Of a stretch of DNA of 64,000 nucleotides, positions 38,025-50,711 are shown one piece after another. Made by a program: the position numbers and the translations under genes. The stretch covers positions 4,278,001 through 4,342,000 of the forward strand of contig NZ_CP049919.1 of NCBI RefSeq assembly GCF_015624425.1, written 5' to 3'. This DNA comes from Roseateles sp. DAIF2. Its GTDB lineage: Bacteria; Pseudomonadota; Gammaproteobacteria; Burkholderiales; Burkholderiaceae_C. The notes beneath the pieces are model-generated. The model worked only from the letters and a program-made list of their open reading frames with translations, was not told the origin of the DNA and made no database searches. Every line of letters starts with the position of its first letter. Within the stretch, counting starts at the first letter, position 1.

Positions 38025-39815
38025 TCACAGGTCTTCGGACCCCAGCAGCATTTCCGAGATGCCCTTGCCCGCCTGGACCATCGGCCAGACGTTCTCGGTC
38101 GGATCGGTGCGGATGTCGAGGAACACGGTGCGATCCTTCAGGCGGATCGCCTCCTTCAGCGCCCCTTCGACATCGCCGGGCTTCTCGACCAGCAGGCCGA
38201 CATGGCCATAGGCCTCGGCCAGCTTGACGAAGTCCGGCAGCGCTTCCATATAGCTGTGCGAGTAGCGCTTGCCGTAGTCCAGTTCCTGCCACTGCCGCAC
38301 CATGCCCAGGTAGCGGTTGTTCAGCGACACGATCTTGACCGGCGTCTTGTACTGGAAGCAGGTCGAGAGCTCCTGGATGCACATCTGGATCGAGCCCTCG
38401 CCGGTGATGCAGAACACATCCGACTCCGGCTTCGCCAGCTTGATGCCCATCGCATAGGGCAGGCCCACGCCCATCGTGCCCAGGCCGCCGGAGTTGATCC
38501 AGCGGCGCGGCTGCTCGAAGCGGTAGAACTGCGCGGCCCACATCTGGTGCTGGCCGACGTCCGAGGTGATGTAGGTGTCGCGGTCCTTGGTCAGGTTCCA
38601 CAGGGTCTCGACCACCATCTGCGGCTTGATCACCTCGCTGGACGGCTTGTAGGCCAGGCACTCGCGGCGGCGCCACTCGTTGATCTGGCTCCACCAGGCG
38701 TTGATCGCGTTCGAATCCGGCTTCGCCTGCGCTTCCTTGATCTGGTGGATCAGCTCCTGCAGCACGTCCTTGACGTCGCCGACGATCGGAATGTCCACCC
38801 GCACCCGCTTGGAGATTGACGAGGGGTCGATGTCCACATGGATGATCTTGCGCTCGACCTGGGCGAAATGCTTTGGGTTGCCGATCACCCGGTCGTCGAA
38901 GCGCGCGCCCACGGCCAGCAGCACATCGCAGTTCTGCATGGTCATGTTGGCTTCGTAGGTGCCATGCATGCCCAGCATGCCGAGGAACTTCGGATCCGAC
39001 GCGGGGATCGAACCGAGGCCCATCAGGGTGTTGGTGCAGGGATAGCCGAGCAGGTTAACCAGCTCGCGCAGCTCGGCCGCGGCCTCGCCCAGGATCACGC
39101 CGCCGCCGGTGTAGATATAGGGGCGCTTGGCCTGCAGCAGCAGCTGCACCGCCTTGCGGATCTGGCCGCTATGCCCCTTCTTCACCGGGTTGTAGCTGCG
39201 CATCTCCACATGGGTGGGATAGCTGAAGGCGGTCTTGTGCAGCGAGACATCCTTCGGAATGTCCACCACCACCGGGCCCGGACGGCCGGTGCGCGCGATG
39301 TGGAAGGCCTTCTTCAGGGTCGTCGCCAGGTCGCGCACGTCCTTCACCAGGAAGTTGTGCTTGACGATTGGGCGGGTGATGCCGACGGTGTCGCATTCCT
39401 GGAAGGCATCCAGGCCGATCGCGGCCGTGGGCACCTGCCCGGTGATGATCACCATCGGGATCGAGTCCATATAGGCGGTCGCGATGCCGGTCACGGCATT
39501 CGTCACGCCCGGGCCCGAGGTGACCAGGGCCACGCCGACATCGCCGGTGGCGCGGGCATAGCCGTCGGCCGCATGGATGGCCGCCTGCTCGTGGCGCACC
39601 AGCACATGCTGGATCGAATCCTGTTTGTACAGCGCGTCGTAGATATAGAGGACGGCGCCGCCTGGGTAGCCCCACAAATGCTTGACACCCTCGGCCTGCA
39701 GACAGCGGACCAGGATTTCCGAGCCGTTCAGCTCGCTGGGGGGGGATGAAAACTGCGGTTGTGCCCTGCTTTCCAATGCAGCGGCACGCTTGACTTCCGC
39801 GCTAGACATGTCCAT
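38025..39815 (-). CDS. ilvI: Acetolactate synthase large (catalytic) subunit
   Basis: The 596-residue thiamine-diphosphate enzyme performs the first shared step of branched-chain amino acid synthesis. The catalytic Glu is in VRHEQAAIHAADGYAR; the ThDP-binding GDG-like region appears as TGEGSIQMCIQELSTC through LNNRYLGMVRQWQ. The N-terminus has an Ala-rich tail of about 25 residues before the domain begins at LNGSEILVRCLQ. ATG 39815 fits AGAGG six bases upstream; the next Met two codons on is less well spaced. It heads the ilvI-ilvH-ilvC operon and is divergent from the sigma factor gene. Confidence 0.97.
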   Translation of the reverse strand: MDMSSAEVKRAAALESRAQPQFSSPPSELNGSEILVRCLQAEGVKHLWGYPGGAVLYIYDALYKQDSIQHVLVRHEQAAIHAADGYARATGDVGVALVTSGPGVTNAVTGIATAYMDSIPMVIITGQVPTAAIGLDAFQECDTVGITRPIVKHNFLVKDVRDLATTLKKAFHIARTGRPGPVVVDIPKDVSLHKTAFSYPTHVEMRSYNPVKKGHSGQIRKAVQLLLQAKRPYIYTGGGVILGEAAAELRELVNLLGYPCTNTLMGLGSIPASDPKFLGMLGMHGTYEANMTMQNCDVLLAVGARFDDRVIGNPKHFAQVERKIIHVDIDPSSISKRVRVDIPIVGDVKDVLQELIHQIKEAQAKPDSNAINAWWSQINEWRRRECLAYKPSSEVIKPQMVVETLWNLTKDRDTYITSDVGQHQMWAAQFYRFEQPRRWINSGGLGTMGVGLPYAMGIKLAKPESDVFCITGEGSIQMCIQELSTCFQYKTPVKIVSLNNRYLGMVRQWQELDYGKRYSHSYMEALPDFVKLAEAYGHVGLLVEKPGDVEGALKEAIRLKDRTVFLDIRTDPTENVWPMVQAGKGISEMLLGSEDL

Positions 39816-39836
39816 TTCGAACCTCTGTGAATTTCT

Positions 39837-39851
39837 CTAACGAAAAACCAT
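39837..39851 (-). other. Four-codon mini reading frame before ilvI
   Basis: ATG-GTT-TTT-CGT-TAG (M-V-F-R) ends 21 bases before the ilvI start and is preceded by AAGGAG at good spacing. It may be a translated upstream frame coupling initiation to ilvI, or chance. The rest of the 254-base spacer to the sigma factor gene has a CATAAT -10-like element near 39966-39971 and a weak GC hairpin before five T near 39904, but no convincing Ile/Val/Leu-rich leader. Confidence 0.25.
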
Positions 39852-40069
39852 CGGTGCTCCTTCTCGCGCCCTTGTGAGGCGGACTCGGAGCCTGCGCGGT
39901 CAAAAACGAGGCGCCCCGGTCGGGCGGCCAGCTTGAGACCCAAGTAGCTCTTTGTGCGAAGCAGCATTATGCCTGCGATCCCGGCATTCCGAGCGAACTC
40001 GTCGAGAATGGCGGGCGAAATGCAATAATCCGCGCCGATTTCGCCAGCACCGGGCCCGCCCGCAGACTC

Positions 40070-40636
40070 TTGGCCACCGAAAAAGAACTCAACGAATTCC
40101 TCCGCAGCGTCGAAAAACGTGCTTTCAAGCGCAGCGCCTACCTGGTGCGCGACGACGATGCTGCCCTGGACATCGTGCAGGACGCCATGATCCGGCTGGC
40201 CGAAAAATACTTCGACCGCCCGGCGGCCGAGCTGCCGCTGTTGTTCCAGCGCATCTTGTCGAACGCGACGATGGACTGGTTCCGGCGCCAGAAGGTGCGC
40301 CGCTCGGTGATGCAGAACCTGTCAGACTTCGAGGGCAACGACGGGGACGAGGATTTCGACCTGCTGGAATCGCTGGAGACGCGGGACGGCGCCCTGGGCG
40401 CGCTGAGCGCCGCCGACGAGGTGTCGCGGGCCCAGATCTTGCAAGCCATCGACAAGGAAGTCGCCGAGCTGCCCACGCGTCAACGCGAAGCGTTCCTGCT
40501 GCGTTACTGGGAAGAATTGGACGTTGCCGAGACGGCGTCCGTGATGGGCTGTTCGGAGGGCAGCGTGAAAACGCATTGCTCCCGGGCGGTCCATTCGCTT
40601 GCAAAATCTCTGAAGGCCAAGGGAATCACATTATGA
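40070..40636 (+). CDS. RNA polymerase sigma factor, ECF (RpoE-like) type
   Basis: The 188-residue product has sigma region 2 (residues about 20-85: DIVQDAMIRLAEKY, NATMDWFRRQKVRR) and region 4 (residues about 130-180: LPTRQREAFLLRYWEELDVAETASVMGCSEGSVKTHCSRAVHSL). The predicted start is TTG at 40070, giving ATEKELNEFLRSVEKRAFKRSAYLV as in related proteins. Its TGA overlaps the ATG of the DUF3619 gene, so the two are translationally coupled, a layout often used for a sigma factor and its anti-sigma partner. It is divergent from ilvI. Confidence 0.9.
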   Translation: MATEKELNEFLRSVEKRAFKRSAYLVRDDDAALDIVQDAMIRLAEKYFDRPAAELPLLFQRILSNATMDWFRRQKVRRSVMQNLSDFEGNDGDEDFDLLESLETRDGALGALSAADEVSRAQILQAIDKEVAELPTRQREAFLLRYWEELDVAETASVMGCSEGSVKTHCSRAVHSLAKSLKAKGITL

Positions 40637-41112
40637 GCAACAAGCCTCAGCATCAGCACTCCGACCTGGACATGTCGCGCTACGGCCTGCGCGTCGCTGC
40701 GGGCTTGACCGAGCATAACGAGACCCTGGCGCCCGACATCGGCGAACGCCTGCGCTTCGCGCGCGAGCAGGCCATGGCCAAGGCGCGCGAGGCCCGCGCC
40801 GCCCGCCCTCAGCTGGAAACCGCCGCCGGCGTGATCGCGCAGGGCAGCAGCCTGGCGCTGGGCGGCGGTCCCGGCCGCGGCCGCTGGCTCAAGCTGGCCT
40901 CCCTGCTGCCGCTGCTGCTGCTGATCGGCGGCCTGCTGCTGATCCAGCACAGCCAGTGGTACCAGCAGATCACCGCCGCGGCCGAAGTCGATGCCGCCCT
41001 GCTGTCCGACAAGCTGCCGCCGGCCGCCTATGGCGACCCCGGCTTCTCCGAATACCTGAGCGATGACGAACAGCAGCAAGCCGCGCCCGACTCGCAGCAG
41101 CAGCCCGAGTGA
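40633..41112 (+). CDS. DUF3619 family membrane protein, candidate anti-sigma factor
   Basis: The 159-residue protein has a soluble N-terminal half rich in charged residues and Ala, one membrane span at about residues 86-104, and a short acidic and Gln-rich tail predicted outside. The family is of unknown function. The start overlaps the sigma factor stop (ATGA at 40633-40636). A cytoplasmic domain plus one span encoded directly after an ECF sigma gene is the usual anti-sigma arrangement, which makes that role a reasonable inference, though no zinc-binding HxxxCxxC motif is present. Confidence 0.8.
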   Translation: MSNKPQHQHSDLDMSRYGLRVAAGLTEHNETLAPDIGERLRFAREQAMAKAREARAARPQLETAAGVIAQGSSLALGGGPGRGRWLKLASLLPLLLLIGGLLLIQHSQWYQQITAAAEVDAALLSDKLPPAAYGDPGFSEYLSDDEQQQAAPDSQQQPE

Positions 41113-41128
41113 CGGACCGATCGGCAGC

Positions 41129-41977
41129 ATGACCCGAGCGGATCCCCACCCTAGCCGTACCCTCGCCCAGCCCATCGCCTGTGCCGTCTGGCTGGCGGTA
41201 GCCCTCTGTGCCGGCCCCGCGCTGGCCCAGACGACCTCCGCCGACCCGGCCGCCTCGGCGCCTACAGCGCCCATCGACGCGGTGGCACCGGCCGCCTCGG
41301 CCGCGCCGCTGCCGGTCGCCGCACCCGCCCCGCTGACGCCGCTGCCCGCCTTGCCAGCGACCACGCCCTCGACCACGATCGAATGGCAGGCCCTGAGCCC
41401 GGCCCACAAGCAGCTGCTGGCGCCGCTGGAGAAGGAATGGAATGCGCTGGACCCCTCGCGCCGCGGCAAATGGCTGGAGCTGGCCGCCCGCTACCCGCAG
41501 TTGCCCGAGCATGAGCAGCAGCGCGTGCAGCAGCGCATGAGCGACTGGGCCAAGCTCAGCCCGGCCGAGCGCCAGCAGGCGCGCATCGCCTTCCAGGCCT
41601 CGCGCCAGCTGAAGGCGGACGAGCGCCAGGCCAAATGGGAGGCTTACCAGGCCCTGCCCGAGGAAAAGCGCCAGCAGCTGGCCGACAAGGCAGCGCAGAA
41701 GGCGCGCCCGGTCAGCGTCGCCGCCCCGGCCAGCAGCAGCAAGGCCCCGCCCGCCCCGAAGCCGGCGCTGGTACCGCTGCGCCCCGTCGTCAGTGCCGAG
41801 CAGCCGCTCGGCCCGACCGTGCTGCAGGCCAAGCCCGGCGCCACCACGGTGCTGATCAACCAGGGCCGCGCCCAGGCCCGCCAGCCCACCGGCAACCCGC
41901 GGCTGGCGCTGGACATGGGCCGCCTGGACGACAAGACGCTGCTGCCTAAAGCGATCATTCAGCCGGCGCGGCAATAA
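41129..41977 (+). CDS. DUF3106 family exported protein
   Basis: The product of about 282 residues begins with a hydrophobic segment near residues 15-34 ending in ALAQ, a probable signal peptide, then an Ala/Pro-rich linker and a repetitive helical region (LSPAHKQLLAPLEKEWNALD, RRGKWLELAARYPQL, LSPAERQQARIAFQ, LPEEKRQQLADKA). These repeats of a W/Y-x-LSP-E-R type define DUF3106. The tail is a basic, Ala/Pro-rich low-complexity stretch. ATG 41129 is chosen; a start at 41063 overlapping the previous gene is possible. The function is unknown; the position suggests an envelope role linked to the sigma factor. Confidence 0.75.
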   Translation: MTRADPHPSRTLAQPIACAVWLAVALCAGPALAQTTSADPAASAPTAPIDAVAPAASAAPLPVAAPAPLTPLPALPATTPSTTIEWQALSPAHKQLLAPLEKEWNALDPSRRGKWLELAARYPQLPEHEQQRVQQRMSDWAKLSPAERQQARIAFQASRQLKADERQAKWEAYQALPEEKRQQLADKAAQKARPVSVAAPASSSKAPPAPKPALVPLRPVVSAEQPLGPTVLQAKPGATTVLINQGRAQARQPTGNPRLALDMGRLDDKTLLPKAIIQPARQ

Positions 41978-41986
41978 TCCCGCCCC

Positions 41987-42529
41987 ATGAGTGAATCGTC
42001 CGACGGCGTAAGCGCCGTCTTCCCTTCCCCGACGCCGGGCCTGGCCCGCCGCATGGCCGCCTTCATCTACGAGGGCGTGCTGCTGTTCGGCGTGGTCTTC
42101 GTGGCCGGCTATCTGTACTCGGCCCTGACACAGCAGCGCAACGCGATGCAGGGCCAGCATGGGCTGCAGGCCTTCCTGTTCATCGTGCTGGGCATCTACT
42201 TCGTCTGGTTCTGGTCGCGCGGCGGCCAGACGGTGGCGATGAAGGCCTGGCATATCCGCGTGGTCGATGCCCAGGGCCGTGGCCTGAGCCAGCTGCGCGC
42301 GCTGGCGCGCTATGTGCTGAGCTGGCTGTGGTTCCTGCCGGCGCTGGCCAGCGTCTACCTGCTGGGCCTGCAGCACAGCAGCGGCGCGATCTTCGCGAGC
42401 CTGGGCGTCGGCGTCGTGGCCTATGCCGCGCTGGCCTGGATCCACCCGCGCCGCCAGTTCCTGCACGACGCGATCTGCGGCACCCGGCTGGTGACCCAGC
42501 TGCCGCCGCCGCGGGCCAAGAAGAAATGA
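41987..42529 (+). CDS. RDD family membrane protein
   Basis: The 180-residue protein shows the RDD pattern: LARRMAAFIYEGVLLFGVVFVAG, then GGQTVAMKAWHIRVVDAQG, and LHDAICGTRLV near the end, with about four hydrophobic segments. The first Asp of the family name is replaced here by Ile/Glu (ARRMAAFIYE). The function is unknown; some members are proposed transporters. The stop overlaps the start of the diacylglycerol kinase gene. Confidence 0.88.
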   Translation: MSESSDGVSAVFPSPTPGLARRMAAFIYEGVLLFGVVFVAGYLYSALTQQRNAMQGQHGLQAFLFIVLGIYFVWFWSRGGQTVAMKAWHIRVVDAQGRGLSQLRALARYVLSWLWFLPALASVYLLGLQHSSGAIFASLGVGVVAYAALAWIHPRRQFLHDAICGTRLVTQLPPPRAKKK

Positions 42530-42918
42530 CCGAGAGCAACAGCAACCCGCACAAGGGTCGCACCGGCCTGGACCGCGTGCTGCGGGCCGCCGGCTATTCC
42601 TGGGCCGGGCTGCGCGCCGCCTACAGCGGCGAGAGCGCCTTCCGCCAGGAGGTCTGGCTGATGGCGCTCGCGACGCCGCTGGCCTTCTGGCTGGGGCGCG
42701 GCTGGGTGGAGGTGGCGCTGCTGGTCGGCTCGCTGCTACTGGTGCTGATCGTCGAGCTGCTCAACTCGGGCATCGAGGCGGCGATCGACCGCGTCGGCTT
42801 CGAGCTGCACGACCTGTCCAAGCGCGCCAAGGATCTGGCCAGCGCCGCGGTGCTGCTGGCCCTGCTGCTGGCCGGCGGCATCTGGGCCGCCGCCGCCTAC
42901 CACCGATTCCTGGCCTGA
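42526..42918 (+). CDS. dgkA: Diacylglycerol kinase
   Basis: The 130-residue integral membrane kinase has three hydrophobic helices and the signature ELLNSGIEAAIDRV with the catalytic Glu. It phosphorylates diacylglycerol released by envelope sugar transfer. It starts within the RDD stop (ATGA at 42526-42529) and ends the sigma-DUF3619-DUF3106-RDD-dgkA string. Membrane lipid recycling fits an envelope-related operon. Confidence 0.94.
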   Translation: MTESNSNPHKGRTGLDRVLRAAGYSWAGLRAAYSGESAFRQEVWLMALATPLAFWLGRGWVEVALLVGSLLLVLIVELLNSGIEAAIDRVGFELHDLSKRAKDLASAAVLLALLLAGGIWAAAAYHRFLA

Positions 42919-42925
42919 GGGCTTA

Positions 42926-43303
<378 letters not shown>

Positions 43304-43323
43304 TTAAGCACGGAACCCCGGCC

Positions 43324-45375
<2,052 letters not shown>

Positions 45376-45433
45376 GCCCCGAATCCTGCCATCAAAGCGC
45401 GGGGTTTGCGCCTGCGCCTAAGATTTGCCCCAC

Positions 45434-46603
45434 ATGAGCGACCACGACCTGAGCCTGCGCGTCGACGACGATCCGGCCGCCCTGCCCCTCGATGCCTGGA
45501 ACGCGCTGCTGGCCGCCGCCGCGCGGCCCACGCCCTTCATGCGACTGGAGTACCTGCAGGCCCTGCATGCCAGCGGCTCGGCCGTGGCCGGCAGCGGCTG
45601 GCAGCCGCAGTTCCTCAGCGTCTGGCAGGGCGAGGCGCTGCGCGCCGCCTGCCCGGCCTATCTGAAGAGCCATAGCTATGGCGAGTATGTGTTCGACTGG
45701 GCCTGGGCCGATGCCTACCGCCGTCATGGCCTGGACTATTACCCCAAGCTGCTGGTGGCCGTGCCCTTCACGCCGGTGCCGGGCACGCGGCTGCTGGCGC
45801 GCGACGAGGAATCCCGCGCGCTGCTGATGCGGGGCCTGCAGCTGCTGGCCGAGCGCCGGCGGCTCTCCTCGGCCCATCTGCTGTTCGGCGACGCCGCGGA
45901 TTTCGCCGCGGCACAGGGCGCCGGCTGGCTGCAGCGCAGCGGCGTGCAGTTCCACTGGCGCAATCGCGAGCCCGAGCCCTATGCGGGCTTCGAGGACTTC
46001 CTCGCCTCGCTGCAGCGCGAGAAGCGCAAGAAGATCCAGCAGGAGCAGCGCAAGGTGCGCGAGGCCGGCATCGTCTTCGAGGCCTTGCAGGGCAATGCAA
46101 TCACCGAACAGGATTGGGACTTCTTCTACCGCTGCTACCGCCTGACCTACCGCGCGCATCACAGCACGCCCTATCTGACGCGCGAGTTTTTCGCCGCGAT
46201 GCAGGCGCGCATGCCCGAGCATTGGCTGCTGTTCGTCGCGCGCCGCGGCGACGGCACGCGGATCGCCGCCTCGCTGATCGCGCTGGACCCGGCGCAGCGC
46301 CGCGCCTACGGCCGCTACTGGGGTGCGACCGAGGCCGTGCCCTGCCTGCATTTCGACGCCTGCTACTACCAGCCGCTGGCCTGGTGCATCGCCAACGGCT
46401 ACCAGGCCTTCGAGGGCGGCGCCCAGGGCGAGCACAAGATGGCGCGCGGCCTGCTGCCGGTGGCCACCGGCTCCAGCCATTGGCTGGCGCATCCGGACTT
46501 CAGCGATGCGGTGGCCGATTTCCTCGGCCGCGAGGGTCAGGTCATGCGCGGCTACATCGGCGAGCTGGAGGAACACCAGCCCTTCAAGCGCGCGGCGCCC
46601 TGA
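45434..46603 (+). CDS. GNAT-superfamily acyltransferase, COG3146 (DUF482/FemAB-like)
   Basis: The 389-residue protein resembles the COG3146 family, predicted peptidoglycan-type N-acyltransferases with two GNAT folds. Landmarks are TPFMRLEYLQALHASGSA near the N-terminus, SYGEYVFDWAWADAYRRHG, the basic LQREKRKKIQQEQRKVREAG segment and the C-terminal YQAFEGGAQGEHKMARGLLPV. The substrate is not known. ATG 45434 is chosen over a TTG three codons upstream. It is divergent from nadE, and its transcript ends at a strong palindromic terminator. Confidence 0.85.
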   Translation: MSDHDLSLRVDDDPAALPLDAWNALLAAAARPTPFMRLEYLQALHASGSAVAGSGWQPQFLSVWQGEALRAACPAYLKSHSYGEYVFDWAWADAYRRHGLDYYPKLLVAVPFTPVPGTRLLARDEESRALLMRGLQLLAERRRLSSAHLLFGDAADFAAAQGAGWLQRSGVQFHWRNREPEPYAGFEDFLASLQREKRKKIQQEQRKVREAGIVFEALQGNAITEQDWDFFYRCYRLTYRAHHSTPYLTREFFAAMQARMPEHWLLFVARRGDGTRIAASLIALDPAQRRAYGRYWGATEAVPCLHFDACYYQPLAWCIANGYQAFEGGAQGEHKMARGLLPVATGSSHWLAHPDFSDAVADFLGREGQVMRGYIGELEEHQPFKRAAP

Positions 46604-46606
46604 CAA

Positions 46607-46633
46607 AAAGAAAAGCGCCCCGCGGGGCGCTTT
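46607..46633. terminator. Bidirectional terminator between the acyltransferase gene and ppa
   Basis: AAAGCGCCCCG / CGGGGCGCTTT is an 11-bp perfect palindrome (46612-46633). The minus strand continues TCTTTTTG and the plus strand TCTCG, so it serves ppa best and probably both convergent genes. Confidence 0.9.
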
Positions 46634-46668
46634 CTCGCTGGGGCGGGCAGCAAGCGCTGCCGGCCTGC

Positions 46669-47208
46669 TTACTTCTGCTGCGACTTGGCGTAGTTGGCCA
46701 GGCCCGAGGTGATCTCGGCCTTGGCGGCGTCCGGGCCTTCCCAGCCCTTGACCTTGACCCACTTGCCGGCTTCCAGGTCCTTGTAATGCTCGAAGAAATG
46801 CTGGATGGCCTTCAGGCGCATCTGGTTGATGTCCTCGGGCTTTTGCCAGTGGTCGTAGATCGGCAGGATCTTGCTGGTCGGCACGGCCAGCAACTTGGCG
46901 TCGCCGCCGGCTTCGTCGTCCATCTGCAGCACGCCGATGGCGCGGCAGGTCACCACCACGCCCGGGGTCAGCGGGAAGGGGGTGATCACCAGCACGTCGA
47001 CCGGGTCGCCGTCGTCGGCCAGGGTCTGCGGGATGTAACCGTAGTTGCAGGGGTAGTGCATCGCGGTCGTCATGAAGCGGTCGACGAACAGCGCGCCGCT
47101 TTCCTTGTCGACCTCGTACTTGATCGGGTCGGCGTTCATCGGGATCTCGATGACGACGTTGAATTGCTCGGGCGCCTTGGCGCCGGGGGTCACGTTGTGC
47201 AGGCTCAT
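46669..47208 (-). CDS. ppa: Soluble inorganic pyrophosphatase, family I
   Basis: The 179-residue hexameric enzyme hydrolyses pyrophosphate from biosynthesis. Metal and substrate motifs are present: [37 protein letters not shown] (the D-G-D-P-V-D signature) and [19 protein letters not shown]. It is divergent from the membrane pyrophosphatase gene hppA, so two different ways of disposing of pyrophosphate are encoded back to back. Confidence 0.97.
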   Translation of the reverse strand: MSLHNVTPGAKAPEQFNVVIEIPMNADPIKYEVDKESGALFVDRFMTTAMHYPCNYGYIPQTLADDGDPVDVLVITPFPLTPGVVVTCRAIGVLQMDDEAGGDAKLLAVPTSKILPIYDHWQKPEDINQMRLKAIQHFFEHYKDLEAGKWVKVKGWEGPDAAKAEITSGLANYAKSQQK

Positions 47209-47435
47209 GATGTTGTGTAACGCCAGGGGAAACCCGGATTCTAGCGGCTGGGCTTGCCGCGGCCTGACGTTCGTACCTCATCTGTACCCACTGGTAAACG
47301 CTCAATCGCCAAGCCCGGGGCCTCCCTTAGCATGCGCCGGACCGACCTGTGGATGATCGAATTGCATGCGGGATTGGCGTTTGTTGTTCGCAGGCGTCCC
47401 TTCATAACGGCAGATACATCAGAGGAGACATGTTC

Positions 47436-49613
<2,178 letters not shown>

Positions 49614-49639
49614 GGGCTTACCCGCATCGACCGGTATGG

Positions 49640-49662
49640 GCCCGCAATCGCGGGCTCATTTC
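49640..49662 (+). terminator. Terminator after hppA
   Basis: GCCCGC-AATC-GCGGGC (49640-49655) is followed by TCATTTCACTTT. The T tract is interrupted, so this is a moderate terminator. Confidence 0.65.
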
Positions 49663-49724
49663 ACTTTGGTGCGCAGACCCTTCGGCACACAATGTGCAAA
49701 ACATCACAGCGAGGACATGAGGGC

Positions 49725-50579
49725 ATGAGGAACCTGGCCATCGATCGACATGAATTGGCACGCCGGCAGGCCAGGCTGGCCGACCTGCAGGCCTCGCTGT
49801 CGGCGCAGGAACAGGCGCATCGCGCCCTGCATGCCCAGGTCCAGGCCTTCATTGAACGCTACACCGCCCAGCTCGGCTCGCTGTACCTGGAGCTGGACGC
49901 GCTGGAATCGCAGCTGCACACCGCCCTGAGCTATCTGTTCGAGGCCCTGCAGCGCAACGGCGTCGCCACCGCGCGCCGCCCCGAACCGCCCAAGGCCAGC
50001 GCCCTGCCCCCGCTGCTGGCCCAGATGCCCGCCGGCGCACCGGCACCGGCCCAGCCCGAGGGCGGGCTGCAAGACCTGACCCCGCCGAGCCTGAAGCAGC
50101 TGTACCGCCGCGCCGCGATGCGCTGCCACCCGGACCTGGCCGGCAGCGCCGCCGAGCGCCAGCGCCGCGAGCAGGACATGATGAGCGTCAACCGCGCCTA
50201 CGAGGCGCAGGACCGCGCGCGGCTGGAGAACATCCTGCTGGCCGCCGGCGAGGCGCCGGAGCGCGTCACCGGCAACAACAGCCTGGTGATGCTGGAATGG
50301 CTGCAGCGCAGCGAGCAGGCCGTGCAGGGCCGGCTGCGCGTCGTGCAGGCCCACCAGGCCGCCCTGCTGACCCATCCGATGCACCGGCTCTGGACCGCCA
50401 TCACCCAGGCCGAGGCCAAGGGGCTGGACCCGTTGAGCGTGATGGCAAGCCGCCTGCGCACCCAGATCGCCGAGCGCCGCCAGGAGCTCTACATCGGCCA
50501 GCGCCTCCAGCCCGAATCCGATCTGGCGCACAACTTCCTGCAGCAGCGCCTGCAGCGCATGGGCGCCGCCGCGGCCTGA
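49725..50579 (+). CDS. J-domain-like protein with an N-terminal coiled coil
   Basis: The 284-residue product begins with a predicted coiled coil (residues 8-75, many Arg/Gln/Leu/Ala). A Pro/Ala linker follows, then a region at 120-170 resembling helices II-III of a J-domain: LKQLYRRAAMRCHPDLAG with the HPD triad at 135-137 and MMSVNRAYEAQDRARLENIL. The C-terminal part is helical and charged. It could be a DnaK co-chaperone recruiting Hsp70 to a specific client, but helix I and the glycine-rich and zinc regions of DnaJ are absent. ATG 49725 follows GAGG. The neighbouring unknown gene may or may not be related. Confidence 0.7.
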   Translation: MRNLAIDRHELARRQARLADLQASLSAQEQAHRALHAQVQAFIERYTAQLGSLYLELDALESQLHTALSYLFEALQRNGVATARRPEPPKASALPPLLAQMPAGAPAPAQPEGGLQDLTPPSLKQLYRRAAMRCHPDLAGSAAERQRREQDMMSVNRAYEAQDRARLENILLAAGEAPERVTGNNSLVMLEWLQRSEQAVQGRLRVVQAHQAALLTHPMHRLWTAITQAEAKGLDPLSVMASRLRTQIAERRQELYIGQRLQPESDLAHNFLQQRLQRMGAAAA

Positions 50580-50711
50580 TCGCCAGCCATCCGCCGGCAA
50601 TCGCCCGGCAGCGCTTCAGCTTCCCGGCCGCCCGGCCGATACAGCAGGTCAGCAGGCCTGCAACGTCCGTCAGAACCGCAGGTCGACGAAACCAGCGGAG
50701 GCTCTGACGCG

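Noticed and set aside
39728..39967. 79-codon frame before ilvI starting MLLRTKSYLGLKL as a possible ilv leader peptide
   Set aside because: It has no stop before the ilvI start, overlaps the likely -10 element and is not clearly enriched in Ile/Val, so it does not behave like an attenuation leader.
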